Positions 1 to 6,126 of a DNA stretch of 9,219 nt are shown one piece after another. Every line of letters starts with the position of its first letter. The stretch's first letter is position 1. The DNA comes from an uncultured Blautia sp. (GTDB lineage: Bacteria; Bacillota; Clostridia; Lachnospirales; Lachnospiraceae). Both the position numbers and the translations under genes were made by a program. The notes beneath the pieces were generated by a model, which saw only the letters and a program-made list of their open reading frames with translations, searched no databases and was not told the origin of the DNA. The stretch is taken from NCBI GenBank assembly GCA_934378195.1, contig CAKRPO010000068.1, positions 1 to 9,219 of the forward strand. The letters are read 5' to 3'.

Positions 1-15
1 TCGGGGGATTTTTCT

Positions 16-270
16 TTGAAGGATTATATCGAAGAACGTGCAGTGGAGATTGCACATTACATAATAGAAACAAAAGCAACGGTACGGCAGACAGCGAAGA
101 AATTTGGGATCAGTAAGAGTACCGTGCATAAGGATGTGACAGATCGTCTGATACAAATCAACCCTGCACTGGCAGGTGAAACACGTAAGATTTTGGATGT
201 AAATAAAGAGGAAAGGCATATCCGAGGAGGACTTGCCACCAGGGAGAAATATCTGCATATGAATCATTAA
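16..270 (+). CDS. spoIIID: Stage III sporulation transcriptional regulator SpoIIID
   Basis: A small DNA-binding protein (84 residues) that, in the mother cell of sporulating Firmicutes, activates or represses many sigma-E-dependent genes. The match to SpoIIID is clear from recall: an MKDYIEERA-type N-terminus, a helix-turn-helix at about residues 23-45 containing the hallmark FGISKSTVHKD, then a basic tail with the RHIRGG segment. The length fits the family (about 80-95 residues). The start is TTG at 16; a GGGGGA stretch at 3-8 sits 7 bases upstream as a plausible ribosome binding site, and the protein begins where family members normally begin. The frame is open to the window edge, so an upstream start cannot be excluded. 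It converges on the aminotransferase gene with only 15 bases between the stop codons. The promoter lies outside the window. Confidence 0.93.
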   Translation: MKDYIEERAVEIAHYIIETKATVRQTAKKFGISKSTVHKDVTDRLIQINPALAGETRKILDVNKEERHIRGGLATREKYLHMNH

Positions 271-273
271 AAA

Positions 274-298
274 GAAGCAGCTGGATCACAGCTGCTTC
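274..298 (-). terminator. Intrinsic terminator of the aminotransferase gene
   Basis: A perfect 10-bp stem (GAAGCAGCTG at 274-283 with CAGCTGCTTC at 289-298) has a 5-base loop at 284-288. Read on the minus strand it is followed at once by five U (273-269), as in a standard intrinsic terminator. The stop codon (286-288) is inside the loop and the 5' arm is the last coding codons. On the plus strand no U-tract follows, so it should stop spoIIID transcription only weakly. Confidence 0.85.
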
Positions 299-1374
299 AG
301 TACTTCCAGGAGTCGGGTGTTGTCTTCCGGCATCATGATGCAGAAACGGACAAATTCGCCATCCAGACACTGGAATGAAGAACAGTCTCGAATCATCAGC
401 CCCTCTTTGATGCAGGATTCAAATACATCTGCGGATGTCAGACCGTTTTTCTGGATCTTCAGAAGGATAAAGTTTGCATATGCAGGATAAACTTTAAAAG
501 TTGTAAGTTTTTTCAGCTCAGTTTCCATTCGGTCACGTTCACCAAGAATCAAATCCCTGGTTTTGCAGAAATAGTCATGGTCGAGAAACATTTTTTCCCC
601 TGCAAAAGCACCAAGGCTGTTCAGAGACCATGGAGTCTGCTTTTCTCTCATTTTTGCCAGAAATTCACGGTTTCCTGTGATACCGTACCCAAGGCGCATG
701 CCCGGAGCTGCGTAGAATTTGGAAACACCACGGAGAACCATCAGATTTGTGAATTCTCTGGTCAGTGTAACGGCTGTAACAGCATTGATGTCCGGTGCAA
801 ATTCCACATAAGTCTCATCGATCATGACGAAAATATTTCTTTCTGCACAGAATGCAATCAGTTTTCTCAGATCATCCTGCAGGATTGCAGAAGAAGTCGG
901 ATTGTTCGGGTTGCAGATGATCAGGAAATCATAACCTTTTTCTAATGTTTTACACAGGTCGTCCACATCCAGTGTGAAGTTGCGTTCTTCCTGCAGATGA
1001 TAATATTCCTGTGTACTTCCGGAGAAAGAAAGTTCTCTGGAGTATTCGGAATAAGTTGGTCCGAGAATCAGGGTGTGCTTCGGCGCACGTTCCTGGATCA
1101 GCAGGGAAATCAGCTCGCTTGAACCATTGCCCGGAAGAATAAATTCTGCAGGAATTCGACAATATTCGGCAATTGTATTTCTGAGGGAGACGTAATCCCT
1201 GTCAGGATAAGAGGAAAACAGGTCGATATTTTCGCCAATCGCTTTTTTGACAGAGGCAGAAAGCCCCAGTGGATTGACATTTGCTCCGAATTTGACGATA
1301 TCTTCTTTATTTAAATGATAGTAAGCACATATTTTTTCTATATCACTTCCGTGAAAAACCATTTTTGTTGTCAT
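286..1374 (-). CDS. PLP-dependent aminotransferase/decarboxylase, CobD/HisC-like
   Basis: A fold-type I pyridoxal-phosphate enzyme of 362 residues, the usual length for HisC and CobD. Landmarks in order: NPLG near the N-terminus (34-37), GNGSSEL (82-88), NPNNPT (155-160), DETYVEF (186-192; its Asp contacts the cofactor pyridine), SK with the presumed Schiff-base lysine at 219, and FYAAPGMRLGY (220-230). NPLG plus SKFYA-PG-RLGY resembles threonine-phosphate decarboxylase CobD (cobalamin side chain) more than classical histidinol-phosphate aminotransferase. No cobalamin or histidine gene is nearby, so the substrate is unassigned. I chose the ATG at 1374 because AAAGGAG lies 9 bases upstream (1384-1390). 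An in-frame ATG at 1398 would add 8 residues but has no good ribosome binding site. It reads convergently with spoIIID and divergently from the 83-residue gene. Confidence 0.88.
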   Translation of the reverse strand: MTTKMVFHGSDIEKICAYYHLNKEDIVKFGANVNPLGLSASVKKAIGENIDLFSSYPDRDYVSLRNTIAEYCRIPAEFILPGNGSSELISLLIQERAPKHTLILGPTYSEYSRELSFSGSTQEYYHLQEERNFTLDVDDLCKTLEKGYDFLIICNPNNPTSSAILQDDLRKLIAFCAERNIFVMIDETYVEFAPDINAVTAVTLTREFTNLMVLRGVSKFYAAPGMRLGYGITGNREFLAKMREKQTPWSLNSLGAFAGEKMFLDHDYFCKTRDLILGERDRMETELKKLTTFKVYPAYANFILLKIQKNGLTSADVFESCIKEGLMIRDCSSFQCLDGEFVRFCIMMPEDNTRLLEVLKQL

Positions 1375-1383
1375 GGGTATATA

Positions 1384-1390
1384 CTCCTTT
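1384..1390 (-). promoter_or_regulatory. Ribosome binding site deciding the aminotransferase start
   Basis: AAAGGAG on the minus strand ends 9 bases before the ATG at 1374. It lies inside the longer reading frame that would begin at 1398, which argues for the shorter protein. Confidence 0.75.
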
Positions 1391-1423
1391 GAAATCATGG
1401 TTTGAGAACCCTGTTTTTAATAT

Positions 1424-1439
1424 CTTTATTATAATAAAG
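1424..1439. promoter_or_regulatory. Perfect 16-bp palindrome over a -10 element; possible operator
   Basis: CTTTATTATAATAAAG is its own reverse complement. On the minus strand it contains a consensus TATAAT (1433-1428), a plausible -10 for the aminotransferase gene. The nearest -35-like TTGTAA (1459-1454) is 20 bases away, too far for a strong sigma-A promoter, so an activator may be needed. A repressor or activator dimer could bind here, but AT-rich sequence also produces palindromes by chance. Confidence 0.45.
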
Positions 1440-1459
1440 CATAAAAGCGATTTTTACAA

Positions 1460-1487
1460 TAGACAACCGTTGGGGATATGTTATACT
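1460..1487 (+). promoter_or_regulatory. Sigma-A-type promoter for the rightward cluster
   Basis: TAGACA at 1460-1465 (5 of 6 to TTGACA) and TATACT at 1482-1487 (5 of 6 to TATAAT) are 16 bases apart. Transcription would start at about 1494, giving a leader of about 36 bases before the ATG at 1530. The position suits the gene at 1530 and probably the two genes after it. Confidence 0.65.
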
Positions 1488-1529
1488 AATATGAGTGTAA
1501 TCAGAAAGAAAAAAACAGGAGTGGTGGAT

Positions 1530-1781
1530 ATGAGACTGCAGACAGTACAGGATGCATTAAAACAAAAAAATATTCATTATGAATATACAGAAGAAGATGA
1601 CTGCGGAAGTCTGGACTTCATGTTCCGTGGACTTCGTTTCCATGTGTGGGAATATCATGATGAAGTCTGGGGTGCCGAGACCAATATTTATGAAGCCGGC
1701 AGAAGTCAGGATATCGAGGGCGATTATGAAAAAGAAATCGCAGCAGAGATTTTGTCCTGGCCGGATATGATTAATAATTAA
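1530..1781 (+). CDS. Small conserved-looking acidic protein, function unknown
   Basis: An 83-residue protein that I cannot assign to a named family. It is acidic and soluble, with no signal peptide, membrane segment or cysteine pair. The N-terminal 20 residues look helical; an aromatic-rich middle (FMFRGLRFHVWEYHDEVWG, about 30-48) suggests a small beta-sheet; the C-terminus is again helical and acidic. I start it at the ATG at 1530, with AGGAG at 1517-1521 eight bases upstream. In-frame starts at 1365 and 1491 are rejected: 1365 lies upstream of the promoter, and 1491 overlaps its 3' edge and the expected transcription start. It ends 16 bases before the acetyltransferase gene and is probably co-transcribed with it. 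Coding character is supported by a clean ribosome binding site, promoter and operon spacing rather than by recognised homology. Confidence 0.78.
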   Translation: MRLQTVQDALKQKNIHYEYTEEDDCGSLDFMFRGLRFHVWEYHDEVWGAETNIYEAGRSQDIEGDYEKEIAAEILSWPDMINN

Positions 1782-1797
1782 ACAGGAGAATCACATA

Positions 1798-2361
1798 ATG
1801 AAACTGATGAATATTGTCGATGAAGGCGCACAGTACAAATGGCAGCTGTATGATTTATATGACAGGGCATTTCCTGAACAGGAGAAAAAGCCGCTTCCAG
1901 TCATGGAACGCCTGGTGGCAGACGGAAAGATGGAAATGCTTGCGATGGTCGATGAAGATGCATTTGTAGGGCTTGCGATCAATCTGATCGATGCAGAACA
2001 GAACCGGGCACTTCTGGATTATTATGCCATTGCACCGGAGAAGCGGAATGGTGGTTATGGAAGCAAAGGACTCGAAGTGCTTCTTGAACGGTTCAAAGGT
2101 CATAAATATATCTTTGAGATCGAGACACAGGATGAAAAGGCAGAAAATGCTGAAGATCGCAAAAGAAGAAAAGCGTTTTATCTGCGGAATGGACTTAAGG
2201 AGACAGGTCTGTTTGTAAATGTCTATGATACAGACTTTGAGCTTCTCACGCCGGATGGGGAACTGACATTCTGGGAATATGTAGATTTTCTCAGAGAGGT
2301 TATGTACGAGGAGTATGTGGAGATTCTTCGCCCGACATTGATTGCGATGAAGAAAAAATAA
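1798..2361 (+). CDS. GNAT family N-acetyltransferase
   Basis: A 187-residue acetyl-CoA-dependent acyltransferase of the GCN5-related fold, presumably cytosolic. Visible signatures: the beta4/motif A segment LLDYYAIAPEKRNGGYGS (72-89), containing the acetyl-CoA pyrophosphate loop R83-N-G-G-Y-G88 (R/Q-x-x-G-x-G), and the motif B-like KAFYLRNGL (125-133), which resembles the FY...GF element. The substrate cannot be read from sequence; small molecules, antibiotics and protein N-termini are all known for the family. A 40-residue acidic/aromatic C-terminal extension (about 145-187) goes beyond the minimal domain. AGGAG at 1784-1788 is 9 bases before the ATG. It sits in the middle of a three-gene same-strand cluster with short gaps. 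Confidence 0.88.
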   Translation: MKLMNIVDEGAQYKWQLYDLYDRAFPEQEKKPLPVMERLVADGKMEMLAMVDEDAFVGLAINLIDAEQNRALLDYYAIAPEKRNGGYGSKGLEVLLERFKGHKYIFEIETQDEKAENAEDRKRRKAFYLRNGLKETGLFVNVYDTDFELLTPDGELTFWEYVDFLREVMYEEYVEILRPTLIAMKKK

Positions 2362-2381
2362 GCAATAAAATAATAGAAATT

Positions 2382-2386
2382 GAGGA
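2382..2386 (+). promoter_or_regulatory. Ribosome binding site deciding the GTG start of the transporter gene
   Basis: GAGGA lies 8 bases before GTG at 2395. The alternative TTG start at 2380 overlaps this site and has only AT-rich sequence upstream, so GTG is the better start. Confidence 0.6.
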
Positions 2387-2394
2387 CAGGGAAC

Positions 2395-3165
2395 GTGGGA
2401 GAGAAAGTAATATTAGTTTATCTGGTGGTATGTTTTTGTGTATTTCTGGCAGGATTTGTAGATTCGATTGCCGGCGGTGGAGGACTGATCTCGCTTCCGG
2501 CATATATGATTGCCGGACTGCCGGTACATACTGCGATTGCAACAAATAAAATGAGCAGTTTTATGGGAACTTCAGTTGCCACTTATCATTATATGAAAAA
2601 GGGCTTTATGAAATGGAAAATCTGTATTCCGGCTATTTTGGGTGCGATTGCCGGATCCTGGATGGGATCGCATCTGGCATTACTGATTTCAGACAGAGTA
2701 TTGAAAATTGCAATGCTGGTTGTTTTGCCGATAATCTTATTTTATGTACTCAGAAGTAAGGCACTGCAGGGAAATGATGAAAATGTCACAGATGTGGTCA
2801 ATGGAATACTGATTTTTAAATGTATTCTGATCGCAGTTGTGATTGGTATCTATGACGGAATTTACGGTCCGGGAACCGGTACTTTTCTGATGCTTCTGTT
2901 TACAGGGTTCTGTCATATGACGCTGAATGATGCAGCTGGAACAACAAAGGCAATCAACCTGACGACTAATATTACGGCGTTGGTTGTTTTTCTGATGAAT
3001 GGAAAAGTCCTTTTGCCGCTTGGAATTGCTGCAGGATGCTGTAATATGGCAGGAAATTATCTGGGAAGCCACAGTTTTACTTCCAATGGACACAAGATTG
3101 TGAAGCCGGTCATGATCGTGGTGATCGTGATCTTCTTTATCAAAGTGGTTACGGAACTGATCTGA
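2395..3165 (+). CDS. TSUP (TauE/SafE) family membrane transporter
   Basis: An integral membrane protein of 256 residues, with about seven to eight hydrophobic segments, belonging to the TSUP/TauE family. Members export or import sulfite, sulfonates, sulfoacetate and related anions. It shows the two-repeat architecture: GFVDSIAGGGGLISLP (20-35) with A-TNK (about 48-52) in the first half, and GIYDGIYGPGTGTF (151-164) with GTTKAINLTTN (about 182-192) in the second. Length fits the family (about 240-270). I prefer GTG at 2395; TTG at 2380 would add five residues. The 33-base gap after the acetyltransferase has no promoter that I can see, so it is probably the last gene of that transcript. No sulfur-metabolism gene is next to it, so the substrate is open. 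A hairpin terminator follows 29 bases after the stop. Confidence 0.9.
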   Translation: MGEKVILVYLVVCFCVFLAGFVDSIAGGGGLISLPAYMIAGLPVHTAIATNKMSSFMGTSVATYHYMKKGFMKWKICIPAILGAIAGSWMGSHLALLISDRVLKIAMLVVLPIILFYVLRSKALQGNDENVTDVVNGILIFKCILIAVVIGIYDGIYGPGTGTFLMLLFTGFCHMTLNDAAGTTKAINLTTNITALVVFLMNGKVLLPLGIAAGCCNMAGNYLGSHSFTSNGHKIVKPVMIVVIVIFFIKVVTELI

Positions 3166-3194
3166 ACAATAACATAAGTCTGACAATGACATGC

Positions 3195-3226
3195 CAAAAG
3201 CCAGGGTTTAGAAGCCCTGGCTTTTG
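3195..3226. terminator. Bidirectional intrinsic terminator between convergent genes
   Basis: A 12-bp perfect stem (CAAAAGCCAGGG at 3195-3206 with CCCTGGCTTTTG at 3215-3226) encloses an 8-base loop. A/T runs in the outer stem supply a U-rich 3' arm in both directions. It serves the transporter gene on plus and the transferase gene on minus. The transferase stop codon (3208-3210) is inside the loop. Confidence 0.85.
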
Positions 3227-4758
3227 ATATAGTCGTAGGTTCGCTGACAGTTGTTGTGATCGATATAAGCAAAATAATCCTTACGCATTGCAGCGTATTT
3301 TCCTTTTTCCTGAAAACCGTTTTCGGCATATTCTTTGATCAGGCGGATAAGGTCTGCCTGTTCCATGCAGCGGTCGCCCCAGATTTCTGTTTCCATATCG
3401 ATGTAGCTTCCATTTGTCTGATTATACTGTTCAAGATCAAACTGATAGAAAAGAATCGGTTTGCCCTGATAATAGACATCCCAGCAGGCACTGGAATAAT
3501 CGGTGATCATCATGGAACAACGCATAAGAAGCTGGTTCATTGGCATAGAGTCGAAAGAGTACAGCTCGATCTGTGAATCTTCAGAATGAAAAGTGCTGAT
3601 AAATTCCTGAAGTTTCGGATGAATATAAAACAGTAGTTTGATATTCTTTTCTTTCAGATAATCCTGAAGTTCCTGGTCATTCAAAAGGGCTGTGTAATGC
3701 TGATAGTAACTGCTCTGCATGAAGACTTCGTCATTCTGACCTTCCAGCCAGGAACGCCAGGTTGGCATCAGCAGAATGACCGGATGTGCCGGATCAGAGG
3801 TATCTTTGACACCATCCCAGCGGGCGAGTCCGGTGACCGGAACTCTGGAAGGATCATATCCCATGTTGTTTACGATAATCTTCTTTTCGAATTCAGACGA
3901 TGCAGTGAAGTAGTCAACTGAAGAGGAGGAGTCTGCACCAAAAAGATAATCGACATTTTTCAGGGCAAGTACACCATGCTGCAGAAAATAAAGCTTCTGT
4001 TTGTTGAGTTCTCTGGTGACCGGATTCGGCATCGGCTTCCAGGTGTATGCATGATGGCGGCCATCTGGAGAAATCAGCAGATCAGCGGTCATCAGATACA
4101 GGATATGGCGAAAACTTGAGGCCGGGATGATATTTTTGCGGTAACGCTGCATGTATTCCCATTGTGGAGATGCTTTGTCCAGAATGAAATAAACATTGTT
4201 TTTCTGATTGGCCATGCAGTATTCAAAAAAATAAAAGCCGTTTTCCTGGGCTGTGATACAGTATTTTTCATATACCAGCCAGATATGTTTCTTTTTGAAA
4301 AAGCGCTTTAAAAGTTTGGAGACAGCGAATGTGCTCAGTTCTTTGATCCGAAAAGAAAGACTGTCCTGTTTTTGCCAGTGGCGGCAACGGAGAATGATCC
4401 TGTGTGATGCTCCGCCCATCGGAAAATAGACGAAATCCGCTCGGCGGACATAGTAGCGGCCAAGAAGCAGAGAGAGACGACTCTTGCTGTCAAGGACAGG
4501 AATATATACTGCGTCTGAGGTCTGGCTGTAAAGAGTTATGGTCCAGTCTCCGGCGTTTGTCTCCAGGATGGATGTGTCGACCGTGCAGAGCAGTCCGCCT
4601 CTGGATGCGGAAACAGTGACCGGATGTGTCAGACTGAGCCAGGCGTTCTGAAATTTTGCTTCGGCCTGTACATCGTCAGGAGAAAGATTACATTTGATGT
4701 AGAGCCGAATCTGGTTCTGGTGTATTTTGATATTGGTTATATAAATCGTTTTTTCCAT
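3208..4758 (-). CDS. CDP-glycerol glycerophosphotransferase family protein (TagB/TagF-like), short paralogue
   Basis: A 516-residue enzyme of the family that transfers glycerol- or ribitol-phosphate from a CDP-polyol onto teichoic-acid-like polymers at the inner membrane face. The core covers about residues 157-510: QHG (260-262), TGLARWD (309-315), PTWR (332-335), HPK (380-382), TDYSS (419-423) and FYQFD (437-441). The histidines in QHG and HPK correspond to the two catalytic or donor-binding histidines known in TagF. The first 155 residues are beta-rich and not clearly similar to the longer paralogue. There is no signal peptide or clear transmembrane helix; a basic patch near 148-158 could aid membrane association. 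I chose ATG 4758 (AAGGAG at 4771-4776, 12 bases upstream). The TTG at 4797 overlaps the -10 element and would not be transcribed fully. Acceptor and exact donor cannot be told from sequence. Confidence 0.88.
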   Translation of the reverse strand: MEKTIYITNIKIHQNQIRLYIKCNLSPDDVQAEAKFQNAWLSLTHPVTVSASRGGLLCTVDTSILETNAGDWTITLYSQTSDAVYIPVLDSKSRLSLLLGRYYVRRADFVYFPMGGASHRIILRCRHWQKQDSLSFRIKELSTFAVSKLLKRFFKKKHIWLVYEKYCITAQENGFYFFEYCMANQKNNVYFILDKASPQWEYMQRYRKNIIPASSFRHILYLMTADLLISPDGRHHAYTWKPMPNPVTRELNKQKLYFLQHGVLALKNVDYLFGADSSSSVDYFTASSEFEKKIIVNNMGYDPSRVPVTGLARWDGVKDTSDPAHPVILLMPTWRSWLEGQNDEVFMQSSYYQHYTALLNDQELQDYLKEKNIKLLFYIHPKLQEFISTFHSEDSQIELYSFDSMPMNQLLMRCSMMITDYSSACWDVYYQGKPILFYQFDLEQYNQTNGSYIDMETEIWGDRCMEQADLIRLIKEYAENGFQEKGKYAAMRKDYFAYIDHNNCQRTYDYIKSQGF

Positions 4759-4796
4759 GAAACGGGAATACTCCTTTATACCTGTGAATACTAACA

Positions 4797-4825
4797 ATTA
4801 TACAGAGCCGAATCTCTGATTGCAA
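4797..4825 (-). promoter_or_regulatory. Sigma-A-type promoter of the short transferase gene
   Basis: On the minus strand, TTGCAA (4825-4820) and a consensus TATAAT (4802-4797) are separated by exactly 17 bases. The start point would be near 4790, about 30 bases before the ATG at 4758. The promoter is divergent from that of the acyltransferase, the two -35 elements being 14 bases apart. Confidence 0.75.
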
Positions 4826-4839
4826 GAGGCGTGGATTTA

Positions 4840-4869
4840 TTGACAAAAACAGACAGTCTGCGATACAAT
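4840..4869 (+). promoter_or_regulatory. Sigma-A-type promoter of the acyltransferase gene
   Basis: A perfect TTGACA (4840-4845) and TACAAT (4864-4869, 5 of 6) are 18 bases apart, followed by AAGGAG (4886-4891) and the ATG at 4904. It is back-to-back with the minus-strand promoter of the transferase gene, so one regulator could affect both. Confidence 0.78.
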
Positions 4870-4903
4870 ATCAAAATAGTTTGAAAAGGAGAAAAAAGGG
4901 CGA

Positions 4904-6034
4904 ATGGAACAGACCTTAAAATTTACCAAAAAAGATACGCTGGCTGTCAAAGGCGTTGCGATTTCTTTCTTATTAGCATATCATCTTTTTTCACGGACAA
5001 GCAGGATGCGCGGATATGATGTCAGTTTCTGGCCGCTTCCACAGAACGTGGCGATGGGTATCAGTCTCTGTATGGTTCATTGCGTGGGGATGTTTGCATT
5101 TCTTTCTGTATATGGACTTACGCGTTCTATGAAGAGAGAATATGCAGGGCTGGATTTTAATGGACATGAAGCAACCGTATTTGTCCTGAAGCGATATGTG
5201 AAGCTTGTTCTGATGTTTGTACTTCCGTTTCTGTTTTGTACAGGGGTGACATTTCTAACTGATTCTTCACACTACAGTGGTACGAAATGGCAGAATCTGA
5301 TCAGCCTTGGCATGGATTTTTTGGGAGTAGGACATCTTTTTGATACAGAAATGCTGGTATCGACCTGGTGGTTTCTGAGTCTGGAAGTCCTGCTGATCAT
5401 TTTTCTTCCATTTGCAGTATGTATGTATCGCAAATACAGCTGGCTCAGTGTGATCATGGTGATCGTACCGGGAATCATGATCTCAAATGGGAGGTTACAT
5501 CTGATCAAATATCTGCTGGTCGTACCGCTTGCAGTATGTTTTGCAAATCAGGATGTACTGGAACGCCTGAAACAATATAAGATCGTAAAGAATCCAGCGT
5601 TGAACAAAATTCTGAAATTTGTGATAAGTACAGTTGTATTGTTGGGGCTGGTTCTTCTGTGGTATCAGGCGTGGGGCAGGGAACACTTTGAATTTGTTTT
5701 GAATGGCCTGATTCCGATGACTGTGATCTACTGGTTGTATGAATTTGTACTTGATATTCCGGGAATCCGTCAGATTCTGGAATTTCTGGGAACACATTCT
5801 GCAAATGTGTTTTATGTGCATTCTTTCCTGAGAACGATATGGATAAAAAAAGTGGTGTATTCTTTTGGAAATGCAGCATTGATCTGGCTGTTCCTTATGG
5901 GAGTAAGCGTTCTGATCTCTCTGTTGCTGGAACTGGTCAAGAAGATCATAAGATATGGAAAGATATCGGCATGGATCACGGATGGCATTGTTGGATGGGC
6001 GGACAGAACATTGAGATTCAGCAGGCCTGAGTAA
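4904..6034 (+). CDS. Membrane acyltransferase, Acyltransferase_3/OafA type
   Basis: A 376-residue integral membrane protein with about ten hydrophobic segments, matching the Acyltransferase_3 family that O-acylates cell-surface sugars or polymers. Landmarks: KGVAISFLLAYHLF (16-29), where H27 matches the conserved catalytic-type histidine of the first helix; WWFLSLEVLLIIFLPF (155-170), the usual W-(F/Y)-L-S-E element; and GTHSANVFYVHSF (296-308), the late helix with a conserved His. No periplasmic SGNH domain is fused, so this is the membrane-only form. It sits alone on the plus strand between two minus-strand polyol-phosphate transferases, suggesting decoration of the same surface polymer; that is inference. 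AAGGAG at 4886-4891 is 12 bases before the ATG, with an AAAAAAGGG stretch closer in. Confidence 0.85.
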   Translation: MEQTLKFTKKDTLAVKGVAISFLLAYHLFSRTSRMRGYDVSFWPLPQNVAMGISLCMVHCVGMFAFLSVYGLTRSMKREYAGLDFNGHEATVFVLKRYVKLVLMFVLPFLFCTGVTFLTDSSHYSGTKWQNLISLGMDFLGVGHLFDTEMLVSTWWFLSLEVLLIIFLPFAVCMYRKYSWLSVIMVIVPGIMISNGRLHLIKYLLVVPLAVCFANQDVLERLKQYKIVKNPALNKILKFVISTVVLLGLVLLWYQAWGREHFEFVLNGLIPMTVIYWLYEFVLDIPGIRQILEFLGTHSANVFYVHSFLRTIWIKKVVYSFGNAALIWLFLMGVSVLISLLLELVKKIIRYGKISAWITDGIVGWADRTLRFSRPE

Positions 6035-6066
6035 AATCTGAAAATAGAAATGAGAAATAAAAATTG

Positions 6067-6120
6067 AAATGCAGTACGACAGTATTCGTCAGCAGAAGAC
6101 GGAACTGTAGTACTGCATTT
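6067..6120. terminator. Long bidirectional hairpin terminator
   Basis: An 11-bp outer stem (AAATGCAGTAC at 6067-6077 with GTACTGCATTT at 6110-6120) continues inward through ACAGT/ACTGT (6079-6083/6104-6108) and TTCGTC/GACGGA (6085-6090/6098-6103, one G-U) to a 7-base loop at 6091-6097, with one mismatch and one bulge. A T-run follows on plus (6118-6122) and, on minus, a U-rich run follows shortly after. It separates the convergent acyltransferase and long transferase genes. Confidence 0.82.
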
Positions 6121-6126
6121 TTCTGT

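Noticed and set aside
577..945. Plus-strand frame of 122 codons opposite the aminotransferase
   Set aside because: It is antisense to conserved PLP-enzyme motifs and has no ribosome binding site; a shadow frame.
1365..1529. N-terminal extension of the 83-residue protein to 1365 or 1491
   Set aside because: The 1365 start lies upstream of the promoter at 1460-1487, and ATG 1491 lies at or before the expected transcription start with no ribosome binding site.
2737..3192. Minus-strand frame of 151 codons opposite the transporter
   Set aside because: It is His/Ser/Cys-rich with no domain logic, typical of the reverse of a membrane-protein gene, and its start is not preceded by a ribosome binding site.
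4759..4797. TTG start at 4797 for the short transferase
   Set aside because: The TTG overlaps the consensus -10 hexamer of the gene's own promoter; ATG 4758 has AAGGAG upstream.
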